Notes under the pieces: model-generated
The model's database searches: none
Told to the model about the DNA's origin: nothing
The model's input: only the letters and a program-made list of their open reading frames with translations
Origin: Salinivibrio costicola subsp. costicola ATCC 33508 = LMG 11651
Lineage (GTDB): Bacteria; Pseudomonadota; Gammaproteobacteria; Enterobacterales; Vibrionaceae
Length of the DNA: 56,278 bases
Direction of reading: 5' to 3'
Assembly: GCA_000565345.1 (NCBI GenBank)
Contig: AQOF01000056.1
Coordinates: 1 to 56,278, forward strand
Shown: piece by piece, positions 31,936-44,049 of the stretch
How the letters are laid out: each line of letters opens with the position of its first letter
Numbering within the stretch: the first letter of the stretch is position 1
Translations under genes and position numbers: made by a program

Positions 31936-32949
31936 CTAAAAGTTGTATTCAATCCCCACACGGGCAAAGGCACTTTTCTCGTCGGCGTTATAGGCATCAT
32001 GTTGACCAACGCGTAAATACGGTAAAAACCCGTTATGAGAATACATTAATTGACCCGCAATCACTGATTCGCTGTCATCAACATTCGCGTTGTTATCAAG
32101 ATCGGAGTCGCCATTCGCTGCATAACCAAGACGATAGCCCCATGGACCACTCCAGTATTCACCGACTACTGACACTTGTTCTTGTTCTGCCTCAGTATCT
32201 TTGTTGACACCATCTGTCTTGTATACACCATCATTGTATTTATAGGCTGCAGACACCTTAAATCCGCCAGGAAGTGGGATCTCAACCCCGGCTAAATAGG
32301 CTTGAGTATCAATGTCATCAGAGTAGTTCGAGTTGTATTCGTAACCGCCGTGCAACGTAAAGGCCTCTGCCACAGTATAGTGTGCCGCAGCGCCAAAATG
32401 GTTTGAGCCGTTGACATCTTTATCGCCACGTCCAACAGACACATCGAAACTAAAACCATCGAAGTCTGGTGAGTCATAGCGTGCGATATCGCCTTTACGA
32501 TCATAATGCGACTTAGTGTCCGCACCCCAGTCGAAGACACGGCCTAACCCTGGGTTTGAATAGGGCCAGTCCACCACTTCATACAAAGGCGTAAGCATTC
32601 GACCAAAGCGCACCTGACCCCAATCGCCTTTCATACCGATAAAGGTATCACGTCCGCCAAGTGTCGAGCCTGTACCATCTTCACCCACATAACCTGACTC
32701 AATTTGCATAAAGATATAAACATCTTCATTGAAGTCTTTTCCCGCCCGGAATCCAATTCGAGACTCATTCTCGTAATCGTAACCGTTGTTATCCTATTGA
32801 TAAAATGCGGAAATTGCAGCAACACCATAGATATCAACATTATAATCACTCAACACGCCAACCACATTGTCATGATCAGCTGCTATCGCGCCTGTTGAAC
32901 CAATAGCGACCAGTGTGCCCAAAAGTGTGTGTTTAAAAACTTTGTTCAT
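31936..32949 (-). CDS. OmpU-like general porin (in-frame stop)
   Basis: A trimeric 16-strand beta-barrel porin of the Vibrio OmpU/OmpC type. The signal peptide starts at 32949 (LLGTLVAIGSTGAIAAD). Barrel features are IGFRAGKDFNEDVYIFMQ, GGRDTFIGMKGDWGQVRFGRM and the C-terminal FARVGIEYNF ending in Phe. Codon 52 is TAG (32794-32796) inside AAISAFYQ, stop, DNNGYDYENESRIG, with the same frame on both sides. CAG would give Gln. Total length is 337 residues, like OmpU. In Vibrio this gene is under ToxR control. I could not identify a ToxR site with confidence. Confidence 0.87.
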
Positions 32950-33706
32950 GAAAGACTCCTGCTGCCTGCAAGATGAGGTCTTGCCCCGTTGGGTTATTAA
33001 GTTTTATCGAGTGCAAAACCGATTCGAAAACATAAACATTGCATGTCATGTTTTCACCCCGCTGCTTACACATTTCGTGTAACCACATCTCCAGACTAAA
33101 TACGCAGAGAAAAATATCAATCACGACTTAATTTTTAATACGAATAATATGACGGCGAGCATATTTTAGGCATTTTTATGACATAGATCTGACATCAAAA
33201 TGCAACACTAAAAACATAAGTATTTGAATATTATATTTTTTTATTTTATATCTCACAAGGATACCTTAAAACAAGCGTAACCATCTTTATTCCCATAGGT
33301 ACAAACAGCCTCTCTTATTCAATAAAACCCTGTACCGCTACGTTAAAATCGTAAAAAAAACCCCTTTCTTTTTTTATTGTGGAAAATAACAAGATTATAG
33401 CCGCGTGGATCGCTTGTTTTTTACCAACAAATTCAGAGAAATCACGTAAAAAACGTAAAAATAAGTGAGATAAAAACTAACTATGTAATTATCTATTGAA
33501 AAAAAAGAACAGGTTTGCGTTTTAGCAAAAGACACATGCCGGATGACCGAAACGAGGCGATCGGGAGGACACACTCAGTCGTAACGTGTTGAGTGCAACA
33601 AAAAATGATGAAATTCAAAAGATCAGTTAGCGTGTCATCACAGTACTGACGTTACATGATAAATTAGTTAATAGACATATAACCCGAATCGGCTGTCACA
33701 CTACAC
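32950..33706. other. long AT-rich intergenic region between porin and RND pump
   Basis: There are 757 bases without a credible gene. The part next to the porin must hold its promoter and leader; GGAG lies just before the porin ATG. Runs such as TATATTTTTTTATTTTATAT near 33230 are typical of H-NS or ToxR-type target DNA. No small RNA or ORF is supported. Confidence 0.5.
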
Positions 33707-33736
33707 ATGGCGACGCACAGAAAGGACTCATCATTA

Positions 33737-34885
33737 ATGAAAGGACTACGTTGGATTCTGCCCTTAGTGGTATTAGGGCTCGGCTACCTTGGCTATACTG
33801 CTATTGCGGCAACGGAATCAGAGACACAGGTCGATAATCCCGCTCCTCCTCCGCCGATCGTCGATACGCAGTTCATCACGCCTACGCAACATCAAGTAGT
33901 CATCACGGGGCATGGTGAATTAATGCCGCTGGAAACCACGCAAATCTCCGCGCAAGTATCGGGAGAAGTCATGGATTGGCACCCGAATTTTGTCGCCGGT
34001 GGCATCGTAAAACGTGGCGACGTGCTCTTCTCTATTGCGGCGGATAATTATCAGGCGGCGGTGCTCAGTGCAGAGGCCGATCTCGCCAGCGCGCAAGCCG
34101 CTCTCATTGAAGAACAAGCGCAAGCCGCAGTGGCAAAGCGCCAAGCAAAAAGCTTGCCTCCGACACAGGCCACCGATCTCTATTTACGCAAACCACAACT
34201 ATTAACGGCCAAGGCGCGGGAGAAGTCGGCCCAAGCGGCATTAAAACGCGCTCAACGCGATCTTGATAACTGTCAAGTCACCGCCCCCTATGATGCCCTA
34301 GTGGTCTCACGCGATATCGGTGTAGGTCAATATATTAGCGCAGGCACGACTGTGGGTACGATCAACAATGTTGAAGTGGCGGAAGTCCACGTACCTGTGG
34401 CTGGGTTTGACAGTGCATTTCTGCCCGAACAACTCGAAGGGATTCGGGCCTCGCTGACACGAAATGGCACATCGCCGATTCATCGCGAAGGCACCGTGGT
34501 GCGTGATTTAGGGATTGTGGAACAAAGTACACGGATGATGCGTGTGGTGGTGCGTCTTGATGACCCCTACGGTATCAGCTCGCCTAAACCAACTCTGCCC
34601 TTCGGCAGTTATGTTGAGGTGGCCTTTAACGGCACCACGTTAGACGCAGTATTTAAACTTCCCCAAGCCTTGGCAAATAATCGACAAGTTTGGGTGGTCG
34701 ATGGCAAGGGCCAACTTTCATCTCGCGCCTTGAATATCGTCCGTGCCGAAGGGCAATACCTTTATGCGGACCAAGGGCTAAGTGCCAATGACCAGATTGT
34801 GACAACACCCCCCGAGTTTCCTGAAGCGGGAATGACGGTACGCGTGGCATCGCAGGTTGCGCAGGAGAACGACGACGATGAATGA
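33737..34885 (+). CDS. RND efflux periplasmic adaptor (membrane fusion protein)
   Basis: This adaptor links an RND pump to an outer-membrane channel. After an N-terminal membrane anchor (GLRWILPLVVLGLGYLGYTAI) it has the lipoyl halves (ETTQISAQVSGEVMDWHPNFVAGGIVKRGDVLFSI and CQVTAPYDALVVSRDIGVGQYISAG) around an alpha-helical hairpin rich in Ala/Gln, then beta-barrel and proximal domains. The start at 33737 has AAAGGA upstream; 33707 is an alternative that adds ten residues. Its last codons overlap the pump gene by eight bases. Confidence 0.85.
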   Translation: MKGLRWILPLVVLGLGYLGYTAIAATESETQVDNPAPPPPIVDTQFITPTQHQVVITGHGELMPLETTQISAQVSGEVMDWHPNFVAGGIVKRGDVLFSIAADNYQAAVLSAEADLASAQAALIEEQAQAAVAKRQAKSLPPTQATDLYLRKPQLLTAKAREKSAQAALKRAQRDLDNCQVTAPYDALVVSRDIGVGQYISAGTTVGTINNVEVAEVHVPVAGFDSAFLPEQLEGIRASLTRNGTSPIHREGTVVRDLGIVEQSTRMMRVVVRLDDPYGISSPKPTLPFGSYVEVAFNGTTLDAVFKLPQALANNRQVWVVDGKGQLSSRALNIVRAEGQYLYADQGLSANDQIVTTPPEFPEAGMTVRVASQVAQENDDDE

Positions 34886-37800
34886 AGCCCCTACGCCACC
34901 TCGTGGTCTCATTGCGTATTTTGCACATAACCCTGTCGCGGCCAATCTGATCATGATTTTTGTATTGATCATGGGGATCGCGAGCTACTTCTTTATTCAA
35001 CGTCAGATGTTCCCCAACATCGAAATTAATTATATCCATATCACTGCTGACTACCCAGCGCCTCGCCACAAGAGGTTGAAGAGAGCATCCTTGTAAAGGT
35101 AGAAGAAGCCATTAAAGATGTCACCGGCATTGAGTCTGTGGTATCGACAGCACGCCGAGGCTTTGGCCGTGTCGAAATCGAAGTGGATGTTGGCGAAGAC
35201 CTCAATGTGGTGTTGGATCGGGTGAATCAGAAAGTCGATGCCATTTCTAATCTGCCCGCGTCTATGGAGCCGCTCAATGTGTCGCAAGTTGAGTTTCGAC
35301 AGACAGTGATACGCATGGCGGTGGTGGGCGACAAGCCACTGACCGAGCTAAAACCCGTCGCACAAAACATCGAAGACGAGTTACTTCAACTTAACGATGT
35401 GACATTAGTCGAGCTCAGTGCCCCTAACTACGAAATCGCCATTGAAGTTGCACCGCAACAATTAAGAAAATACGACCTCACGCTGGGTCAAGTCAGTGAT
35501 GCCATAGCCCGCTATTCAGCCAACTTCTCAGCCGGTGAAGTGCGCACCGATAGCGGTATGATCGCCATTCGCGTGGAAAACCAACGCTATCGCGGCGACG
35601 AATTTCGACAGATCCCGATTAAAATTGGTCCAAATGGTAGCCGGCTACGACTGCAAGATATCGCGACCATTAAAGATGGCTTTACCGAAGGTGAGCGCTA
35701 TTTTAAATACTCTGGGCAAAATGCCATCTTTCTCTCGGTGAACGCGACAGCGTCGCAAAACATGGTTACCGTCGCCTCCGCAGTCAAAGATTACATCGAG
35801 ACGAAAAACAACACGCTTCCAGCCGGCTTGGCGCTAAAGTCCGTGGTTGATATGACCCACTACTTAAACGCGCGCTTGGACATGATGCTCAAAAACTTGC
35901 TGCAAGGGGCAGTACTCGTCGCGTTGTTACTGACCCTCTTTTTACGCTTCAAGCTAGCAATGTGGGTGCTCGTTGGACTGCCCGTTTGTTTTCTTGGCGC
36001 GGTTATGCTGATGCCAGTGATAGGGGTCAGTATTAATATTGTGTCGTTATTTGCCTTTATTATGGTATTGGGGATCGTCGTTGATGACGCCATTGTGATA
36101 GGCGAAAGCGTTTATACCGAAGTCGAGCATAAGGGCGGTGGTGTGAATAACGTAGTTGCCGGTGCTCAACGGGTTGCAACGCCCGCTACCTTTGGGGTAT
36201 TAACGACCATTGCAGTGTTTGCCCCTTTTTTGATGTCTAGTGGACCAGAGCGTGCCTTCTTCTTTGGTATCGCCGCCATTGTCATCTTGTGTCTGGTATT
36301 TAGTTTGATTGAATCCAAACTCATCCTTCCAGCACACCTTGCTCATACCCACTTTTCTACCCCTAAACCAAATAGCTTACGCCAACGCTTTAACCGCCGT
36401 TTTCAGCAATTCATTCACGGCCCTTATCGCCGTACAGTCACCCGGGCCACACACTGGCGTTGGTCTGTACTTACCGTATTCATTGCCCTATCGGCTATCA
36501 GTATTGCTTTGGTGGTGGCCAGCCACGTTCGTATGGTGCCGACGCCGAAAGTACCACATGACTTCCCCAATATTCGTTTAGAGATGAATAACAACGCATC
36601 GAGCGAACAAACCATCGCTGCCCTAAAAGCTATCGAGCGAATGGCCTACGACGTTGATAACAACACTCAAGCGAAAACCGGCCAAGCCATGATCAAAGAA
36701 ACCCTAGTATTTAATGAGGGCCGAACCGCTGGGCAGCTGGTGATCCCCTTGGTGGATGATGCCGTTCGCCCCTTTACCACTTTTGAACTCTCTCGGCGCT
36801 GGCGCGATGCCATGCCTGATATTCCGGGGGTGAAAAAGCTCACCATTCAAGACGATGTCAACGGCGGAGAACAAGGTGATGAATTTGGTTACCTGTTATT
36901 CGGCCCCGATATTGAGACCCTCAATGCCGCTGGGCGGGCGCTGATGTCACGCCTTAATCAGCAACCAGGGCTTTTCGATATATCCTCTTCGATGGATTCT
37001 GGCAGCCAGGAAATTCTGATCTCGCTCACTCCCGTCGCCCATGATCTGGGGCTGGATCTGACGACCATTGCCCAGCAAGTTGGGGGCAGCTTTTATGGCG
37101 GTGAAGCACAGCGATTGATCCGAGACGGTGAAGAAATCAAAGTCATGGTGCGGTATCCAAAGCGCACGCGAGAAACCTTCTCATCGCTACGCTATGCCGT
37201 GATTACGACGCCAACGGGGCAACAAGTGATGCTGGGTGATGTGGTCAACTTTGAGCAACAGCCTGGGATCAGTAGCCTTCGCCGTGAAGCAGGGTTTCGC
37301 ACTGTCTACGTCTATGGCGCCATTGATGAAGAGCAAGTAGAACCCAACCAAGTGGTTGAAACGATTCGACAATCGGTAATACCTGATGTGTTGGCCGATT
37401 ATCCTGAAGTCACCAGTGAGCTCAGTGGCTCGATTGAGGAGCAACAAGCTCAGCAAAGTGAGCAACTGCTGTTTTTTATCGCTGGCATGATCGTGGTCTA
37501 TGCATTGCTTGCCGTACCATTAAAAAGTTACACCCAGCCATTAATCATTATGTCGGTGATCCCATTTAGTCTCACCGGCGCCATTTGGGGACATTATTGG
37601 TTTGATATCGATTTGAGCTTGATGTCGACCTTTGGCTTAATTGCCGCGGCAGGTGTGGTGGTCAACGATTCACTGGTAATGACCGATTACATCAACCGGG
37701 CTCGGCAAGCGGGCGTTGCAGTCAAACAAGCGGTGATTGACGCCGGCTGCGCGCGTTTTCGTGCCATCACTCTCACCTCCATCACCACCTTTGCCGGGGT

Positions 37801-38005
37801 ACTGCCGATCATGTTTGAAACTAGCTTACAAGCACGGTTTGTGATCCCCATGGCAGTGGCGTTAGGCTTTGCCGTGATGTTCGCAACCTTGCTCACACTG
37901 ATTCTTGTGCCTTGCTTGTACCTGATATTGCAAGATATTGGCAGAGTGTTGCAAAGACTGATGCAACGCGTCTTGCCAACGGCATCAGAGGATCAACTCC
38001 GCTAG
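34878..38005 (+). CDS. RND efflux transporter permease (frameshifted)
   Basis: A 1042-aa inner-membrane proton-driven exporter. The N-terminal helix is in NPVAANLIMIFVLIMGIASYFFIQRQMFPNIE. Near 35066 one C is missing (PAP then PQEVEESILVKVEEAI), which truncates the first frame. From there the protein is intact. TM4 proton-relay Asp pairs are seen in VLGIVVDDAIVIGESVYTEVEHKG, and the second half has AAAGVVVNDSLVMTDYINRAR. It is of the HAE/AcrB-like subclass without a linked outer-membrane gene. It is translationally coupled to the adaptor. Confidence 0.88.
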
Positions 38006-38023
38006 ATCAAAAGATTCAATCGG

Positions 38024-38948
38024 CTAGCGCCCTACAAAGGGGTGGCCCAGCGCGGCCCCTTGTGCGCCTGTTTGTGTGAGTGTCTCGGCGATCGCTGTCA
38101 TCGCAAGCCAGCGATTTTCACACCAGGCAGGTGCTAACAATGTGGGTGGACGTGCACTTGCCGACACCCGATGGTAAACCACCTCTGGTGGCGTTCGCTG
38201 AATCATCATCGAGGCGCTAGCGATGTAATCGTCGAACGAAATTTCCCTTTGTCGCCCAGCTCGCCACGCTTTTGCCATGATGCTTCCTTCAACGATATGC
38301 AGCGGATGCAATTTGATCCCATCGATGCCCGTATTTACCACAGTATCAATCGTCTGTTGATGGGCCGTTACTCTCCTCCCCTGGCAGGCCGACAATTAAA
38401 TGGGTGCATACTTTGATCCCTAAGGCACGGGCCTTTGTTGCGACCTGTTGGTATACCGCGACGTTATGTCCACGATTAATGCGTTTGAGCGTTTTATCAT
38501 GGCCGGTTTGTAAGCCAAGCTCTAACCACACCTCAAAGCCTTGTTGGCAATAATCTGCAAGCAAATCGAGCACGGCATGCGGCACGCAATCAGGACGTGT
38601 TCCCACACATAATCCCACCATGTGCTCTTGAGCTAGTGCTTGCTCGTACAACACTTTTAAACGAGCGACTTCATCATAGGTGCTGGTATAAGCCTGAAAA
38701 TACGCTAAATAACGGCGTGCACGATCCACTTCTTTGGCGCGTTGACTGAGTTGTTGACTGACCGATGCATGTTGCGCTTTTTCATCCGCAAACGAGGCCA
38801 CATTACAAAACGTGCAACCGCCCCGTCCCAACGTGCCATCGCGGTTTGGGCAGCTAAAACCACCGTGCAACGTCAGTTTATGCACCCGTTCGCCATAGCG
38901 GTGCTTGAGATCTTGGCCAAGTGTATTAACTAACTGGTGCAGCTCCAT
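38024..38948 (-). CDS. radical SAM protein YhcC (TIGR01212 family, frameshifted)
   Basis: A radical SAM enzyme with the cluster motif in FSCPNRDGTLGRGGCTFCNVASF and the family blocks VGLCVGTRPDCVP, LELGLQTGHDKTLKRINRGH and CTHLIVGLPGEE. It matches E. coli YhcC along its length. One G too many in GGG at about 38363 shifts the frame before HQQTIDTVVNTGIDGIKLHPLHIVEGS. Removing it gives 307 aa, ending GALGHPF. The start at 38948 aligns with the E. coli protein. The substrate is not established here. Confidence 0.85.
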
Positions 38949-39045
38949 GGTGCCTCGTGGCTCAATACAAAGTCGCATCTTAGCAGCACAAACCAGAGGC
39001 ACTTTGGTAGAGATCAAACGTCGGTATCACGGCCGCTAAAAACGA

Positions 39046-39073
39046 CGAAAAAAACCCGCCGTGATGGCGGGTT
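39046..39073 (-). terminator. intrinsic terminator of topA
   Basis: A perfect 8-bp stem AACCCGCC/GGCGGGTT (39053-39060 with 39066-39073, 5-nt loop) reads leftward into a run of seven Ts, nine bases beyond the topA stop. Confidence 0.92.
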
Positions 39074-39081
39074 GAATCTCA

Positions 39082-41712
39082 TTAGGCTTTGGCCTTCTTC
39101 TTGCGCTTGTCAGTGACTTCCCACTGACCATCGACAAAGAAAGCTGACCAGCCGGATGGCTTACCGTCTTCTTCACTTCGCACGTAGTTTTCTTTGGTTT
39201 TACGTGCAAAACGAACTACCGTCGGTCGTCCATCAGGATCCTGTTGTGGTGCATCCGCAAGGTATTGGAATTTCTCCGAAATACGATCTCTAAAGCGATC
39301 GAGCTCTTCCACCAGCGGCGCGCGAGTTTCACGCGATTTAGGGAAGTTACTTGCCGCCATAAACAGCCCCGAGGCGCCGTCTCGCAGCACAAAATAGGCG
39401 TCCGAATTTTCGCAAGGCAGTTCAGGGAAATGCACAGGATCTTCTTTCGGTGGTGCAACATCACCGTTTTTCAAGATCTTGCGCGTATTCTTACATTCAT
39501 CATTGGTGCAACCCATGTACTTCCCGAAGCGGCCATTTTTCAGCACCATATCGTTACCACATTTGTCACACTCAACGACCGGACCGTCATAGCCTTTCGG
39601 TTTAAACTCACCCTTTTCGACCACATAACCTTCACAGCTTGGGTTATTACCACAGACATGAAGCTTACGATGTTGGTCAATCAGGTATGAATCCATCGCC
39701 GTTTCGCAAATCGGACAACGTTTCATGGCACGAAGATCCGCGGTTTCAACATCCTCTTCTAGGACGTTAACAATGCCGTCTTCATCCATCAGATTGATGG
39801 TGGTTTTGCAACGCTCTTTCGGCGGTAATGCATACCCTGAGCAGCCCAAAAAGACGCCAGTTGATGCAGTACGAATACCCATTTTACGGCCACATGTTGG
39901 ACAATCGATATCCGTCATGACCATATTGTTCGGTTTCATCCCGCCTTCTTCTTCGTCTTGTTCCGCTTGCTCTAGCTCTGCGGTGAAGTCGGCAAAGAAG
40001 TCGTCAAGCACGCCTTTCCAATCGGCTTGACCTTCAGCAATTTTATCCAGCGACGCTTCCATCCGGGCGGTAAAGTCATAATCCATCAAGTCTGCAAAGC
40101 TCTGGGTCAGACGATCGGTGACGATCTCTCCCATTTTCTCTGCGTAGAAACGACGATTTTCGACGCGCACATAACCACGATCTTGAATGGTCGAAATGAT
40201 CGACGCATACGTGGACGGACGGCCAATACCCGCTTTTTCCAGCTCTTTAACCAAAGCCGCTTCCGTGAATCGCGCCGGTGGCTTAGTGAAGTGCTGTTTC
40301 GGATCAAGCTGACTCAACGTCAGTGATTGTCCCACTTCCACCGCAGGCAAGATTTGATCTTCGTTTTTACCCGTCGGGCGCTGTACGCGCGTCCAACCAT
40401 CGAAACGTAAAATCCGCCCTTTTGCTTTCAAAGAGAACTCACCGGCCTCTACGGTCAATGTGGTGGAGTCGTACTTAGCCGGTACCATTTGACACGCCAC
40501 GAACTGACGCCATATCAGGTCGTACAGTCGATGCGCATCAGGATCCATACCTTGCAAATCGCTCGCCGTCACGCCAACATCCGATGGACGGATCGCTTCG
40601 TGGGCTTCTTGCGCATTGGCTTTTGCCCCGTAGACGTTCGCCGACTCAGGTAAATATTGTTCACCGTATTCGCTGGCAATATGTCCCCGCGCTGCGTCCA
40701 CCGCCTCTTTGCTGAGGTTGGTCGAATCGGTACGCATATAGGTGATGTAACCCGCCTCATAAAGACGCTGCGCTAACATCATGGTTTTCTTCACCCCAAA
40801 GCCTAACCGCGTACTGGCGGCTTGCTGAAGTGTTGAGGTGATATAGGGCGCAGATGGCTTACTGGTTGAGGGGCGATCTTCACGATCACGTACCACATAG
40901 CTCGCGTTTTCCAACGCGGACACCGCGGCCATCGCCTCATCGCTGTTTTTCGGCTTAAAGGCTTTTCCGTTTTGCTGTGCAACGAGCAATCGAAGCGCCT
41001 GCTCGTTAGGGGTGAGCGTGTCCGCATGCACATCCCAAAACTCTTCAGGAATAAACGCTTTAATTTGATGCTCGCGTTCGACCAACAATTTCACCGCGAC
41101 CGATTGCACACGCCCTGCCGACAAACCGCGCGCCACTTTTTTCCAAAGCAGCGGTGACACCATAAAGCCCACTACACGGTCAAGAAAACGCCTTGCTTGC
41201 TGTGCATTGACGCCATCAATGTTAACGTCTCCCGGCGCTTCAAACGCTGGGTAATGGCATTTTTGGTGATCTCGTTAAACACAACACGCTTAAAACGATC
41301 TTCATCGCCACCGATCAGCTCCCGCAGGTGCCAAGCTATGGCTTCCCCTTCGCGGTCCAAATCCGTTGCGAGATAAACATGGTCAGCTTGCTCGGCCAGT
41401 GATTTGAGTTCGGCAACGACTTTTTCCTTGCCCGGCAGCACTTGATATTTCGCCTGCCAACCGTTGTAAGGATCGACGCCCATCTTATTGATGAGCGCCT
41501 TTCTTTTTCTTTTTGTTTCTTAATTCGCGCTTTTTCTTCGGCGCTGAGCCTTTCGTAGACACAGGTGCAGCTTTTTTACCGCCCTGGGTCGCTCCAGTAG
41601 GCAGATCACGCACATGCCCGACACTCGACTTCACAATGAAATCTTTGCCGAGATATTTGTTGATCGTTTTCGCCTTTGCAGGGGACTCCACGATAACGAG
41701 AGATTTGCCCAT
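39082..41712 (-). CDS. topA: DNA topoisomerase I (two frameshifts)
   Basis: Type IA topoisomerase that relaxes negative supercoils. The Toprim domain shows [13 protein letters not shown] and [13 protein letters not shown]. The active Tyr is in [13 protein letters not shown]. Three zinc-ribbon modules follow ([54 protein letters not shown]). One extra base near 41492 (in AAAGAAAGGCGC) and one missing G near 41247 (CAGGCG read as CAGCG) split the frame; they cancel to 876 aa. topA is essential or nearly so in this group, which argues that both are sequence errors. It is followed by a strong terminator. Confidence 0.95.
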
Positions 41713-41867
41713 AATGACCTAATTGACGCCCTTTGCGCTAAAACTGTCGAAAATTCGTTGCGTTGCACTCCGATATTGGAATGCCGCTATCTGTTTTACA
41801 ATATTGAGCGAGTCTAGCCGAATATCAACTAAATTCGCAGTAAAACACGCTGATTGCTCGTACCTTC

Positions 41868-41888
41868 CACAATTGTTAACCAATTGTG
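41868..41888. promoter_or_regulatory. dyad in the topA / sohB gap
   Basis: CACAATTG-TTAAC-CAATTGTG is a perfect 8-bp inverted repeat, 156 bases before topA. The gap 41713-42122 (410 bases) has no credible ORF. The gene that separates topA and sohB in E. coli (yciN) is not seen. The dyad could be an operator for topA or a cruciform sensitive to supercoiling. Confidence 0.4.
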
Positions 41889-42122
41889 ATAGTAGTGTAT
41901 CGGTTATTCGCTATGCCACTTTTCGGCAAAAAGCGCGCTAATCATTACCATTGCCGCCTGTAAAATAGCTAAGTGGATACGGTAATTTTTGGCTTGGCTC
42001 ACATTATTCTTGATATTTATCCCATCATAGCGTGATTTCGCCAAGCCAAAGGCATGCCAGCAGTCAATGCGACGATGCCCTATTTTATGTGCAATATACC
42101 GGTATCATGCACGCGCGCTTGC

Positions 42123-43175
42123 TTACACCAGCGGACGCTGGCCTCGGCTAATCCATTTAAGCAACACACGATCGGCCACCTCAGCGGAGGTTCCTGCTAA
42201 TTTCTCAGCGATATTTTTGCGCTGCTGATAAGAGACCGATAGCACTTTACGATCCTTGTTGGCCGCCTCAAAAAGATACTCGTCGCTGGTGCAGACTTGA
42301 TCAATCAAGCCAAGTTCTAATGCTTGGTTGCCAAACCAGTGCTCGCCGGTTGCGACCTCATCAACATTTAACGAAGGGCGGTGCTCGGTGATAAACGCTT
42401 TGAATAGACCATGCGTTTCTTCCAACTCGGTTTTGAATTTTTCACGCGCTTTGTCGGTATTTTCACCAAACATGGTCAAGGTACGTTTAAACTCCCCTGC
42501 CGTCAGCTGCTCAAACTCAATATCGTTTTTCTTGAGCAACTTATTAAAGTTAGGGAGCTGGGCAATCACACCAATCGAACCAATGATTGCGAAAGGCGCA
42601 GCGATCAGCTTATCGGCCACACATGCCATCATATAACCACCGCTAGCCGCGACTTTGTCAACCGCGACAGTCAGCGGTACGCCGGCTTTACGAACGCGTG
42701 CCAGTTGCGAGGCGGCTAACCCATAGCCGTGCACCATGCCGCCGCCACTTTCCAGTTTAACCAAGACTTCATCTTGTTCGGTCGCTACCGACAAAATGGC
42801 GGTCACTTCCTCACGCAATGCCTCGACTTCGCGGGCATCAATACTGCCTTTAAAAGTCAGAACAAAAAGTTGCGGATCGCGCTGTGTTGGCTGCGCCGTT
42901 TGCTTCTTCGCTGCGGCCTTTTGTGCCTTTTCTTCTTTCTTTTTCGCCTTTTTCTCGTCTTTATCGCGCGCTTTTAACGATGACTCATTGTAAAGATGAT
43001 GTTCGAGCGACTGCCGGTAGGTCTTAAAGCTATCGGTTAAATCGGTAAGCTTCAGGCTGCCTTTCTGTCCGCCTTTATCATTCGCCGCGCGTAGCAGTGC
43101 CACTAACACCACCGCTGCCATTAAAAAGGTGACGACTTTCGCTAAAAAAAGCCCATAATCCGCAATGAATTCCAA
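42123..43175 (-). CDS. sohB: SohB inner-membrane signal-peptide-peptidase-like protease
   Basis: A 350-aa S49 serine protease anchored by an N-terminal helix (GLFLAKVVTFLMAAVVLVALL). A charged Lys/Glu coiled segment (about residues 65-100) precedes the protease domain. The catalytic Ser is in DKVAASGGYMMACVADK and the Lys in GEFKRTLTMFG; SGGGMVHGYGLAAS is the oxyanion-side loop. Gene order with topA and yciK is conserved in Gammaproteobacteria. The frame is intact. Confidence 0.92.
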   Translation of the reverse strand: MEFIADYGLFLAKVVTFLMAAVVLVALLRAANDKGGQKGSLKLTDLTDSFKTYRQSLEHHLYNESSLKARDKDEKKAKKKEEKAQKAAAKKQTAQPTQRDPQLFVLTFKGSIDAREVEALREEVTAILSVATEQDEVLVKLESGGGMVHGYGLAASQLARVRKAGVPLTVAVDKVAASGGYMMACVADKLIAAPFAIIGSIGVIAQLPNFNKLLKKNDIEFEQLTAGEFKRTLTMFGENTDKAREKFKTELEETHGLFKAFITEHRPSLNVDEVATGEHWFGNQALELGLIDQVCTSDEYLFEAANKDRKVLSVSYQQRKNIAEKLAGTSAEVADRVLLKWISRGQRPLV

Positions 43176-43300
43176 TGTTGTATCCTCTTTTTATCTCTGA
43201 GTTTGCAATGCCTCAGCCCAGTGCATCACGCACTTGGTTGTCACACATTACCCGCAACCTTACAATAATCTACGTTTAACAATAAATAAGGATTTGTACT

Positions 43301-44044
43301 GTGGACTATCAAGTAACCTCCGACGCGCTTCAAGGGCGTGTAATTTTGGTCACCGGCGCCGGTGCTGGTATTGGTCGTCAAGCGGCACTGAGCTATGCCG
43401 AAAAAGGCGCGACGGTGATTTTGCTCGGCCGCACCGTGAAAAAACTTGAAGCTGTGTACGATGAAATTACTGCCACGGGTGCACCACAACCTGCCATTAT
43501 TCCCTTAGACATGCTGGGGGCAACCCGGCAGCATTACCTCGACATGGCGGATACCATTGACCAACAATTTGGTCGTTTAGACGGTGTACTCCATAATGCA
43601 GGCCTGCTCGGTGTGCTAAGCCCTTTCGATCAAATCGATGAAAATCGCAATGACGATGTGATGCAAGTGAACGTCAAAGCCACCATGTTGATGACACAAG
43701 CCTTGCTGCCACTGCTGAAAAAGTCTGATGATGCGCGCGTGGTGTTTACCACGTCTACCGTGGGTCATCAAGGCCGTGCTTACTGGGGCAGCTACGCGAT
43801 TTCTAAGTTCGCCACGGAAGGAATGATGCAAGTACTGGCCGATGAAATGTCAGACACCAAGGTACGAGTGAACGCGATTAATCCAGGTGGCACGCGAACT
43901 AGCATGCGCGCCAGCGCCTTCCCAGGCGAGGATCCCGACACATTAAAAACGCCACTCGATATTATTCCGCTCTACGTCTACCTCATGGCCCCGGAAGGTG
44001 TTGAAGTGCATGGCCAGTGCATTGATGCGCAACCCAAACGATAA
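43301..44044 (+). CDS. yciK: YciK family short-chain dehydrogenase
   Basis: A 247-aa classical SDR oxidoreductase with cofactor motif VTGAGAGIGRQAA, NAG in LHNAGLLG, and the catalytic Ser-Tyr-Lys in TSTVGHQGRAYWGSYAISKFA. It starts at GTG 43301 with AAGGA upstream. Its neighbours are sohB (divergent) and the usual yci cluster. The natural substrate is not known. Confidence 0.88.
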   Translation: MDYQVTSDALQGRVILVTGAGAGIGRQAALSYAEKGATVILLGRTVKKLEAVYDEITATGAPQPAIIPLDMLGATRQHYLDMADTIDQQFGRLDGVLHNAGLLGVLSPFDQIDENRNDDVMQVNVKATMLMTQALLPLLKKSDDARVVFTTSTVGHQGRAYWGSYAISKFATEGMMQVLADEMSDTKVRVNAINPGGTRTSMRASAFPGEDPDTLKTPLDIIPLYVYLMAPEGVEVHGQCIDAQPKR

Positions 44045-44049
44045 ACAAA

